DNA of 10,443 nt from Phascolarctobacterium sp. Its GTDB lineage: Bacteria; Bacillota; Negativicutes; Acidaminococcales; Acidaminococcaceae. How positions within the stretch are numbered: the first letter of the stretch is position 1; every line of letters begins with the position of its first letter. This document shows, piece after piece, positions 4,958-10,443 of the stretch. The DNA is taken from assembly GCA_019417125.1 (NCBI GenBank), contig DXVZ01000033.1, positions 1 to 10,443 of the forward strand. Direction: 5' to 3'. The position numbers were made by a program, and so were the translations under genes. The notes under the pieces were generated by a model, which was not told the origin of the DNA, did not search any database, and worked only from the letters and a program-made list of their open reading frames with translations.

Positions 4958-6889
4958 ATGACCAAAAAACAGAAAAAACTTTTGCAGCGCATTCTCGCCG
5001 CCGCTGTTTTGTTTGCCGCCGGTATGCTGCTGCCGCTTTTTGCAGAAGCTTCTGCTTATATTATACTCGCTTTGTTTGGCGCAAGCTACATTATCATCGG
5101 CTGGGATATTGTGTGGAAGGCTTTTTGCAATATCCGCCAGGGCGAAGCGTTTGACGAAAACTTTTTAATGACGGTTGCCACCATGGGCGCTTTTGCGCTG
5201 GGCGAATATTCCGAAGGCGTTGCCGTTATGCTGTTTTACCAGATTGGCGAATGGTTCCAGAGCTACGCCGTTTCGCGCTCGCGCCAGTCCATCACCGCGC
5301 TGATGGACATCCGCCCGGACTACGCCAATGTAGAACGCAATGGCGAGCTGGTGCAGGTTGACCCGGACGAAGTCGCTATCGGCGAAATTATTACCGTTAA
5401 ACCGGGCGAGCGCGTACCTATCGACGGCACAATCATCAGCGGGTGCAGCGCGCTTGATACATCTGCCCTCACCGGCGAATCGCTGCCGCGCGAGGTAGAA
5501 GAAGGCATGGAGGTAATCAGCGGCTGCATTAACCAAACCGGCATTTTAAAAATTAAAACTACCAAAGAATTTGGCGAATCGACTGTCGCTAAAATTTTGG
5601 ACTTGGTGGAAAACAGTAGCGAGAAAAAAGCCAGCAGCGAAAACTTCATTACACGTTTTGCCAAATTTTACACCCCGATTGTTGTTTTTACAGCTCTGCT
5701 TTTGGCAACCATTCCGCCCTACGTTTTAAACGAGCCGTTCTCCGGCTGGGTTTACCGCGCGCTGACTTTTCTGGTTATCAGCTGCCCGTGCGCGCTGGTT
5801 ATCTCCATTCCGCTCAGCTTCTTCGGCGGCATCGGCGGCGCGTCCAAATGCGGCGTGCTGGTTAAAGGCAGCAACTATTTAGAGGCGCTTGCTGACACGG
5901 AAACCGTTGTTTTTGATAAAACCGGCACTTTAACCAAAGGCTCTTTTGCTATTACCTCCATTAAACCGGTAGGCATAACGGCGGACGAGCTTTTAGAGCT
6001 TGCCGCTTACGCGGAGGATTATTCCAACCACCCGATTTCACTTTCCGTTAAACGCGCTTACAAAAAAGCCGTTGACAAAAACCGCATTGGCAATGTGGAA
6101 GAAATTGCCGGGCACGGCGTGCGCGCGCTCATCGGCGGCAAAAACGTGCTGTGCGGAAACGATAAGCTGATGCGCCGCGAAAGCATTAGCTTTACGCCCT
6201 GCACCGAAGCAGGCACCGTTATTTACGTTGCCGTTAACGGCAAATATGCCGGCTATATTTTAATTGAGGACGAAGTGAAAGCCGACGCTGCCGCCGCCAT
6301 TAAAATGCTTAAAGCCTGCGGCGTGCGCGAAACCGTAATGCTGACGGGCGACAGTGACGCCGTAGGGCAGAAAATTGCCAAACGCCTGGGGCTGGACCGC
6401 GCCTTTACGCAGCTTTTGCCTGCGGATAAGGTTGAACACGTTGAGCATCTGCTGGAAACCCTGCACAAACGCAGCAATAAGGGCAAGCTTGCCTTTGTAG
6501 GCGACGGCATTAATGACGCGCCAGTGCTGGCACGCGCCGACGTAGGCATCGCCATGGGCGCGCTGGGCAGCGACGCCGCCATTGAAGCGGCAGACATTGT
6601 GCTGATGACGGACGAGCCTTCTAAAATAGCCACCGCCATGAAAATTGCCCGCAAAACTTTAGGCATTGTGCACCAAAACATTGTTTTTGCCATCGGCATT
6701 AAAATTGCCGTGCTGGCACTGGGTGCGCTGGGTTACGCCTCCATGTGGGCGGCGGTATTCGCCGATGTAGGTGTATCCGTCATCGCCATTTTAAACGCTG
6801 TGCGCGCTTTAAGCGTAGGCAAATACAAAAAAGAAGCCTCCAAAGCCGTACAGCAGGAAAGCGCCGCACCACAGCCTGCCGTTGCCTGA
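4958..6889 (+). CDS. cadA: Zn/Cd/Pb-exporting P1B-type ATPase without an HMA domain
   Basis: A 643-residue membrane ATPase that exports soft divalent ions. AAGGAGA precedes the ATG. It begins directly with a Lys-rich segment and membrane helices; the N-terminal HMA domain usual in this family is absent and is supplied as a separate gene at 3854. Motifs: TGES at 172-175, CPC at 276-278 within SCPCALVISIPLSFFGG (the P1B-2 Zn/Cd signature), phosphorylated Asp320 in DKTGT, His358-Pro359, GDGIND from 515, Lys582 in the seventh helix and Asp603 in the eighth, matching the ion-site Lys and Asp of ZntA. The Ala/Pro/Gln-rich tail (about 625-643) is probably disordered. The TGA stop is followed at once by TAA. 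It is downstream of the ArsR/SmtB-like operator, but behind a terminator. Confidence 0.93.
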   Translation: MTKKQKKLLQRILAAAVLFAAGMLLPLFAEASAYIILALFGASYIIIGWDIVWKAFCNIRQGEAFDENFLMTVATMGAFALGEYSEGVAVMLFYQIGEWFQSYAVSRSRQSITALMDIRPDYANVERNGELVQVDPDEVAIGEIITVKPGERVPIDGTIISGCSALDTSALTGESLPREVEEGMEVISGCINQTGILKIKTTKEFGESTVAKILDLVENSSEKKASSENFITRFAKFYTPIVVFTALLLATIPPYVLNEPFSGWVYRALTFLVISCPCALVISIPLSFFGGIGGASKCGVLVKGSNYLEALADTETVVFDKTGTLTKGSFAITSIKPVGITADELLELAAYAEDYSNHPISLSVKRAYKKAVDKNRIGNVEEIAGHGVRALIGGKNVLCGNDKLMRRESISFTPCTEAGTVIYVAVNGKYAGYILIEDEVKADAAAAIKMLKACGVRETVMLTGDSDAVGQKIAKRLGLDRAFTQLLPADKVEHVEHLLETLHKRSNKGKLAFVGDGINDAPVLARADVGIAMGALGSDAAIEAADIVLMTDEPSKIATAMKIARKTLGIVHQNIVFAIGIKIAVLALGALGYASMWAAVFADVGVSVIAILNAVRALSVGKYKKEASKAVQQESAAPQPAVA

Positions 6890-6914
6890 TAAAACACAAC
6901 CCCATACAAACAGC

Positions 6915-6951
6915 AATACCACAAAGTCATAATGCCTTTGTGGTATTTTTT
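6915..6951 (+). terminator. Intrinsic terminator of the Zn/Cd ATPase
   Basis: AATACCACAAAG (6915-6926) pairs perfectly with CTTTGTGGTATT (6936-6947), and T continues to 6951. It lies about 25 bases after the stop. The minus side has no T run, so it is mainly a plus-strand terminator, though the hairpin could also help end the convergent DUF362 transcript. Confidence 0.85.
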
Positions 6952-6993
6952 GTTTAAGTTATGCAGTTTGTTAATTGCTGCGCTTATTGCTTA

Positions 6994-8019
6994 TCAGTCG
7001 ATGCTGATAAGTTCGTACTGCGGATTACCCATTTTCAATTCGCGCATAGCGGTAAGCTGGTGCAAACCGTGGCGGCTTTCGATGCGCTCTACCAAATCGT
7101 GGCGGTATTTTTCAGGCTGTGCGTAAACAAGGTCGATGCTTGCCTGATCAATCGCCAAAAGGTCGGTAGAAGCCAAAATGCCGATATCCGGAATGGTCGG
7201 CTCTGCCGCTGCCACACCGGCGCAGTCGCAGTCTACAGACATGCGGCGCATTACGTTAATAAACACAATGTGTTTGCCAAAATAATCAATCGTTGCTTTG
7301 GCGGATTCAGCCATATTTTCCATCAGCATTTCTTTAGCCGGCCAAGCGTTCCAATCTTCCGGCAGCGGCTGACCGTAAACACCGTGTACCATGGCTTTAC
7401 CGATTTTGCCGTCGGCGCAGCCGATAGCGATATTCTTCATGCTGCCGCCATAACCGCCCATAGCATGTCCTTTAAAGTGGGTCAGTACAATCATCGAATC
7501 GTAGTTAACGATGTGCCCGCCCATAGAAATTTCTTTAAAGTGCTTGCCGCCGCGTACCGGCAGCATTACGGTGCCTTCTTCGTCCATAATGTCAACGGGG
7601 CAGAAATCCCAGCCGTTCAGCGCAATGGTAGCGCGGTGCTTTTCGGTGTTGTCGCGGCCGCCCTCGTACAAAGCATTGGTTTCAACAATGTTGCTGTTGG
7701 GCACATGCGCCTGAAAAGCTTTTACCATATCGCGCGGCAGAATGTTCGGCCCGTGAGGCTCGCCAGTATGCAGCTTAATGGCTACCTTGCCGTAAATACC
7801 TTCGTTAATCATATCATAAAGTTTAATCAGCGTATCAGCGTTGATGTTTTTGCTGAAATATACTTTGGCGTGGCTGCCTGCGCCGCCATTGCCGCTTACT
7901 TTTACACTGCCTTCACCTGCTGCAAGCACTTTTCTTACCCCCTCTAAATTATACGCCGCAACGCCTACAGCGGCTGTTCCGGCTGCTTTTAAAAAGTCGC
8001 GTCTTGTCATTTTTTCCAT
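6994..8019 (-). CDS. Tat-exported DUF362-domain protein
   Basis: A 341-residue protein with a twin-arginine leader: TRRDFLKAAG at residues 5-14, then a weakly hydrophobic Ala/Gly stretch and a possible AxA-like site near LAAG (32-35). Tat export suggests it carries a folded cofactor. The rest is DUF362-like: KVAIKLHTGE at about 78, LTHFKGHAMGGYGGSMKNIA at 179-198, IGCADGK with Cys201, and VDCDCAG with Cys264 and Cys266. The ferredoxin insert of some DUF362 proteins is missing. The start at 8019 is chosen because AAGGAG lies 10 bases upstream; the Met at residue 4 has no such site. The family's reaction is not firmly established; a redox or Fe-S role is inferred from neighbours. A MerR-type promoter overlaps the end of the upstream MerR gene. 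The stop is a TGA-TAA pair. Confidence 0.85.
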   Translation of the reverse strand: MEKMTRRDFLKAAGTAAVGVAAYNLEGVRKVLAAGEGSVKVSGNGGAGSHAKVYFSKNINADTLIKLYDMINEGIYGKVAIKLHTGEPHGPNILPRDMVKAFQAHVPNSNIVETNALYEGGRDNTEKHRATIALNGWDFCPVDIMDEEGTVMLPVRGGKHFKEISMGGHIVNYDSMIVLTHFKGHAMGGYGGSMKNIAIGCADGKIGKAMVHGVYGQPLPEDWNAWPAKEMLMENMAESAKATIDYFGKHIVFINVMRRMSVDCDCAGVAAAEPTIPDIGILASTDLLAIDQASIDLVYAQPEKYRHDLVERIESRHGLHQLTAMRELKMGNPQYELISID

Positions 8020-8056
8020 ACTATTGACACTCCTTCAAAATAAATTCTACATATAT

Positions 8057-8087
8057 ATGTTAGCACTTAAAGTTTACTCCATGTCAA
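8057..8087 (-). promoter_or_regulatory. MerR-type promoter of the DUF362 gene
   Basis: The minus strand has a perfect TTGACA (8087..8082), a 19-bp spacer and TAACAT (8062..8057). A 19-bp spacer is the mark of MerR-activated promoters. The spacer contains ACTTTAAGT at positions 9-17 as part of an imperfect dyad. The TGA stop of the MerR gene lies inside this -35 box. Confidence 0.6.
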
Positions 8088-8488
8088 GCAAAATTTTCTG
8101 CGCCGGCAAAACCGCTTACCAAACTGTCGGTGCGTGGGCGCAGCACAGTGTCGTAGCTCATCAGCTGGTAATCCGCCAGGCGCGCCATGTTTTGCAGCGC
8201 TTCTATTTTTTGCAGCAGTACGTCGCGCGCCTGCGCCAAAATTTTTTTACGCTGCTGGCAGGTGCCCTCGCCCAGCTTTGCCAGGCTGATGTAGTCGGCA
8301 ATCGCCTCCAGAGACATGCCAGCTCCTTTCAGGGTCTGAATAAAACTAATCCATTCCACAAAATTTTCGTCATAATTGCGCACGCCGCCGCTTGTCCTCG
8401 GCACTGCCGGAATAATGCCCATACGCTCGTAATACCTTAAAGTATCTGCCGTTACACCCGTCTTTGCGGAAATTTCTTTGATAGTCAT
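8084..8488 (-). CDS. MerR-family transcriptional regulator
   Basis: A 134-residue regulator with a strong AAGGAGGGG ribosome site. The winged helix occupies residues 1-70: MTIKEISAKTGVTADTLRYY with the ERMGIIP turn, then SGGVRNYDE. A long dimer helix follows at about 78-110, and the tail is short. There is only one Cys (Cys77) and no CxxC or Cys tail for metal, so it does not look like CueR, ZntR or MerR itself. It is closer to the small AdhR/NmlR-like group that senses reactive carbonyls or redox stress. It is preceded by the small HTH-less MerR-like gene with a 14-base gap and followed by the DUF362 gene, whose promoter has MerR geometry. It probably activates that promoter and perhaps the divergent ferredoxin operon. 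Confidence 0.92.
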   Translation of the reverse strand: MTIKEISAKTGVTADTLRYYERMGIIPAVPRTSGGVRNYDENFVEWISFIQTLKGAGMSLEAIADYISLAKLGEGTCQQRKKILAQARDVLLQKIEALQNMARLADYQLMSYDTVLRPRTDSLVSGFAGAENFA

Positions 8489-8502
8489 TGTTCAGCCCCT
8501 CC

Positions 8503-8751
8503 TTATAATTTTCCCTCACGTATTTTATAAATAATATAATCAATTAAATCCAGCGTTTTTTGCTGCCGGTGAATTTCCTCCAGCAAGTCCAGCCGGTGCC
8601 TGCGCAGAATTTTTATCTGCCCTGCCGCGCTGCCTGCCGCCAGCTGCTGCAAAAAATTTTTAACGCCCAAAGCGTCTATACCAGCTCCGGAAAGCGTCGC
8701 TGCCAGCGCTGCCGCGCGCTCGTTATCCACACCATTAATTTTTTTATCCAT
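8503..8751 (-). CDS. HTH-less MerR-like small protein (dimer-domain paralogue)
   Basis: An 82-residue protein read from the ATG at 8751, which has AAGGGTGAT at ribosome-site distance; a GTG at 8760 is possible but would sit on that site. No DNA-binding helix is present. Residues 19-72 line up with residues 52-107 of the MerR protein coded directly downstream: both have TL-x-GAG, then KIL, R and LL, I, and Q ahead of an L-x-DY motif. The sequence HRQQKTLDLIDYIIYKI looks like the MerR coiled-coil dimer helix. It is the first gene of the unit. It may pair with the MerR protein and block or tune it, or bind an effector. A decayed regulator is the alternative, but its clean start signals and promoter argue for a working gene. 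Confidence 0.7.
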   Translation of the reverse strand: MDKKINGVDNERAAALAATLSGAGIDALGVKNFLQQLAAGSAAGQIKILRRHRLDLLEEIHRQQKTLDLIDYIIYKIREGKL

Positions 8752-8786
8752 CGTTATCACCCTTAGCGGCGGTTTTTGTTGCTTTA

Positions 8787-8817
8787 ATTATAAAACGCAC
8801 CTTAAAGCCAAGTCCAA
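8787..8817 (-). promoter_or_regulatory. Candidate MerR-type promoter of the small-protein/MerR operon
   Basis: The minus strand has a weak TTGGAC (8817..8812), a 19-bp spacer and a perfect TATAAT (8792..8787), about 35 bases before the ATG. The spacer contains CTTTAAG. Weak -35 plus long spacer suggests activator dependence. Confidence 0.5.
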
Positions 8818-8955
8818 TACTTGTATTTTATAATTTGCCATGCCCAAAAAACATAATTTTGCTGCGGTATTTTGCAAAACGCCCTAACCATTTTCCCACT
8901 GTTTGCGCCATGCTTAAAATGCTTTTAGGGCATTGCCGCGGCTAAAATATAAGTA

Positions 8956-8986
8956 TTGGTACTTTAAGCGCCGTTTATATTATAAT
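8956..8986 (+). promoter_or_regulatory. Candidate MerR-type promoter, distal, of the ferredoxin operon
   Basis: TTGGTA (8956-8961), a 19-bp spacer starting CTTTAAG, and a perfect TATAAT (8981-8986). It mirrors the divergent promoter at 8817..8787. The leader to the ATG at 9071 would be about 78 bases and would contain the second promoter-like element. Confidence 0.45.
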
Positions 8987-9021
8987 TAAAGCACCGGAAA
9001 AGATATTTTCCGTTTTTGCTC

Positions 9022-9052
9022 TTGACTTAAACCACACTCTAAGTATTAAACT
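9022..9052 (+). promoter_or_regulatory. Candidate MerR-type promoter/operator, proximal, of the ferredoxin operon
   Basis: TTGACT (9022-9027), a 19-bp spacer and TAAACT (9047-9052). A dyad ACTTAxA-N6-TxTAAGT spans the -35 and spacer. ACTCTAAGT occupies spacer positions 9-17, exactly where ACTTTAAGT sits in the DUF362 promoter. A start from here would leave a leader of only about 12 bases, so it may act mainly as an operator. Confidence 0.5.
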
Positions 9053-9070
9053 AAAGGCAGGGAATTTGAT

Positions 9071-9910
9071 ATGCAGCAAAATAATAAAAACAGTGCATTT
9101 TCGTTCAACCTAAAACGCGCCGCTGGCTACCTGTTTGGCTTCGCGCTTTTATACGCGCCGTTTGAACTATACCGCCGATTTATGGAAGGCGTACTTAATT
9201 TGCAGCCGGCGTTTTTGCCGCACGCTTTTTGCCCGCGCATACCTACGGCAGAAGTTTTTACCGGCGGCTTTATGGATTTAAACAGCATTATGCTGGGCAG
9301 CACGCTGATTTTTTGGCTGCTGTGCCTGGTGTTCGGCCCGTTTTTTTGCGGCAGGCTGTGCATTGCCGGTTACTTTGCCGAAAGCCTCAGCAAAATTGTG
9401 CCGGAGCGCTTTCAAATCGAATGGGAAAAATACGTGCCGGTAAGCTATATCCGCTATGGTATGCTGCTGGGTTATATGCTGCTGCCGCTGTGGTACGGCT
9501 TTTACCCCTGCGCCTACTGCAATTTTTATTTCTTCGACAGCCTTGTAAGCGTGCTTTTCGGCGCAGCGCTGTCGTTCACTGTGCCGCTCGCCGCAATGGG
9601 CTTTTTGTACCTGGTGCTGTTTGGTTTGTTTACCAAAGGCGGGCGCGGCTACTGCCGTTTTATGTGCCCGCAGGGCGCAATGCAGAGCCTGTTTTTCGCC
9701 ATCGGCGCCAAGCTGCGTTTGGCGGATACCGTGCAGATTAACAAAGCAAAATGTATAAAATGCCAACGCTGCGTTAAAAAATGCCCCATGCGCGCCATGA
9801 GCATGAAAGACGGCAGCGTGCATAACGACGTTAACCTGTGCATTAAATGCGGCGTTTGCCAGTACAACTGCCCGATGAAAGCTATCTCGACAGGAGGCAG
9901 CAGATTATGA
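9071..9910 (+). CDS. NapH-like membrane polyferredoxin (4Fe-4S binding protein)
   Basis: A 279-residue inner-membrane protein with four or five helices (about 15-35, 75-92, 126-145, 157-187) and two C-terminal [4Fe-4S] ferredoxin motifs, CIKCQRCVKKCP (Cys228, 231, 234, 238) and CIKCGVCQYNCP (Cys257, 260, 263, 267). Further Cys pairs at 93/97 (CGRLC), 147/150 (PCAYC) and 195/199 (CRFMCPQG) follow the NapH/NosR/CcoG pattern. Such proteins pass electrons across or along the membrane, often from quinol or a cytoplasmic donor to an exported reductase. AGGCAGGG precedes the ATG. Its stop overlaps the next start as ATGA, so the two are coupled. With the flavodoxin lipoprotein downstream, I infer it feeds electrons outward. 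The partner enzyme is unknown. Confidence 0.88.
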   Translation: MQQNNKNSAFSFNLKRAAGYLFGFALLYAPFELYRRFMEGVLNLQPAFLPHAFCPRIPTAEVFTGGFMDLNSIMLGSTLIFWLLCLVFGPFFCGRLCIAGYFAESLSKIVPERFQIEWEKYVPVSYIRYGMLLGYMLLPLWYGFYPCAYCNFYFFDSLVSVLFGAALSFTVPLAAMGFLYLVLFGLFTKGGRGYCRFMCPQGAMQSLFFAIGAKLRLADTVQINKAKCIKCQRCVKKCPMRAMSMKDGSVHNDVNLCIKCGVCQYNCPMKAISTGGSRL

Positions 9911-10146
9911 AAAAGAATATTTTAACAACGCCCAAAGATAAATTTTTAAATTTAGCCGTCGGTGCCGGCATACCTGTTGGAACCGTTACCAGCGGCGCTG
10001 CCGGGGGCTGCACAGGCGTATGCGGCAGCTGCGGCGGCACCTGTGTGGGCGGTATTTTGCTGGCGGCGTATTTATGCGGGCGCGTTTATTTTAAACGCCG
10101 TAAAGTTTTAACGGCAGGCACAGAACCAAGTTCTGCCCAGCCTTAA
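9907..10146 (+). CDS. Small Gly/Cys-rich protein of unknown function
   Basis: A 79-residue protein. The ATG at 9907 is chosen because GGAGG lies about 9 bases upstream and it overlaps the stop of the ferredoxin gene by four bases; a longer frame from 9847 would run through that gene. The centre (29-50) is almost only Gly, Cys, Thr, Val and Ala, with Cys35, Cys39, Cys42 and Cys46 (C-x3-C-x2-C-x3-C) and a fifth Cys57. A short hydrophobic stretch (47-62) ends in FKRRK, so it may sit in the membrane with its tail inside. I do not recognise the family. Four closely spaced Cys beside a polyferredoxin and a flavodoxin suggest an Fe-S or metal site, or a disulfide relay. A modified-peptide precursor is less likely, as no maturase is seen. 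Confidence 0.8.
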   Translation: MKKNILTTPKDKFLNLAVGAGIPVGTVTSGAAGGCTGVCGSCGGTCVGGILLAAYLCGRVYFKRRKVLTAGTEPSSAQP

Positions 10147-10182
10147 ATAAAACTAAATACAAAAATTAAAGGAGCGATGTAT

Positions 10183-10443
10183 ATGAAAAAGTTTTTCAGC
10201 ATTTTAATGATGGCAGTTTTAGCTTTGGGCGTAGCAGCCTGCGGCGGCGCGGCAGAACAATCCGCACCTGCGCCCGCTGCCAAAACGGAAGCAGCTGCAC
10301 CTGCGGCTGACAGCGGCAAAAAAATTCTGGTAGCTTACTTTAGCCACACCGGCAACACCGAAAAAGTAGCCAAAACCATTCAGGCTAAAACCGGCGCGGA
10401 TATTTTCAAAATCGAAACCGCAACGCCGTATTCTTCTGTTTAC
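10183..10443 (+). CDS. Flavodoxin-domain lipoprotein, N-terminal part
   Basis: The first 87 residues, cut by the window edge. A lipoprotein signal (MKKFFSILMMAVLALG) ends in VAAC with the lipidated Cys20. An Ala/Pro linker (about 21-44) follows, then a flavodoxin fold beginning KKILVAYFSHTGNTEKVA, whose Ser54-His-Thr-Gly-Asn-Thr59 loop binds FMN phosphate. It is thus a flavodoxin anchored on the outer face of the membrane, not the usual cytoplasmic carrier. The ATG at 10183 is preferred over the in-frame ATG at 10177, which lies only 2 bases after AAAGGAG. The 36-base gap from the Cys-rich gene has no terminator, so it belongs to the ferredoxin operon. It would accept electrons from the membrane ferredoxin. 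Confidence 0.88.
   Translation, partial: MKKFFSILMMAVLALGVAACGGAAEQSAPAPAAKTEAAAPAADSGKKILVAYFSHTGNTEKVAKTIQAKTGADIFKIETATPYSSVY

Larger units (their letters stand above)
8778..8994. repeat. Imperfect inverted repeat carrying two outward promoters
   Basis: The minus strand from 8822 and the plus strand from 8951 share AAGTATTGG, CTTTAAG, CGTTT and the 13-mer TATAATTAAAGCA in the same order. They differ by a 4-base indel either side of the middle. Each arm is a promoter pointing outward. The 128 bases between (8823-8950) hold no open frame that I can support, only a possible hairpin GCCCTAA/TTAGGGC (8881-8887 with 8925-8931). Confidence 0.6.

Noticed and set aside
6961..7947. A 328-codon open frame on the plus strand opposite the DUF362 gene
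   Set aside because: The minus frame has a Tat leader, family motifs and a good ribosome site. The plus frame has none of these and starts right after a terminator.
8823..8950. An invertible promoter switch bounded by the inverted repeat
   Set aside because: The arms are imperfect with 4-base indels and the promoters lie in the arms facing outward, so inversion would change little. No recombinase is nearby.
9847..9906. A longer N-terminus for the Gly/Cys-rich protein
   Set aside because: It would be read through the end of the ferredoxin gene. The ATG at 9907 has GGAGG and the typical ATGA overlap.
9907..10146. A ribosomally made, modified peptide precursor
   Set aside because: Gly/Cys richness suggests it, but there is no radical SAM or other maturase gene, and the basic membrane-like tail fits a redox subunit better.

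Overview
The window looks like chromosomal DNA of an anaerobic, low-to-mid-GC Firmicute. Negativicutes is my best guess, from the mix of GCC/GGC-rich genes with AT-rich spacers, strong AAGGAG ribosome sites, a Tat substrate and NapH-like ferredoxin genes. The genus cannot be fixed by reading alone. It is a metal-homeostasis and redox region with three blocks of genes, preceded by the edge of an AT-rich, probably foreign gene.

Block 0 (1-345, minus): the N-terminal 115 codons of an unrecognised protein at roughly a quarter GC, much lower than the genes that follow. It has its own extended -10 promoter.

Block 1, copper (about 439-3675): a CopA-type Cu(I) P1B-ATPase on the minus strand is divergent from an HxlR-family regulator on the plus strand. 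The two promoters overlap at their -10 elements. CopA carries a second, C-terminal heavy-metal-associated (HMA) domain. It is joined through a linker that reads like a translated intergenic spacer and has its own internal ribosome site and ATG, so the gene may also make a free CopZ-like chaperone. The HxlR protein ends in a Cys/His cluster and is a candidate metal or thiol sensor. Each gene ends in a hairpin terminator with the same stem core.

Block 2, zinc/cadmium (about 3765-6951, plus): a promoter with an ArsR/SmtB-like operator drives a stand-alone HMA protein of the Zn/Cd type, a UlaG-like metallo-beta-lactamase-fold gene interrupted by one in-frame TGA, and a Zn/Cd/Pb-type P1B-ATPase with no HMA domain of its own. 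A strong hairpin terminator sits right before the ATPase ribosome site, so the ATPase appears to depend on read-through.

Block 3, redox (6994 to the right edge): on the minus strand lie an HTH-less MerR-like small protein, a full MerR regulator and a Tat-exported DUF362 protein. On the plus strand lie a NapH-like membrane polyferredoxin, a small Gly/Cys-rich protein and a flavodoxin lipoprotein cut by the window edge. Four candidate promoters here have the 19-bp -35/-10 spacing of MerR-activated promoters. Two of them form a divergent near-copy pair and the other two share a 9-bp core at the same spacer position. I infer a MerR-controlled extracytoplasmic electron-transfer module, with electrons leaving through the membrane ferredoxin to the lipid-anchored flavodoxin and/or the exported DUF362 protein. 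This is the most likely poorly described system in the window.
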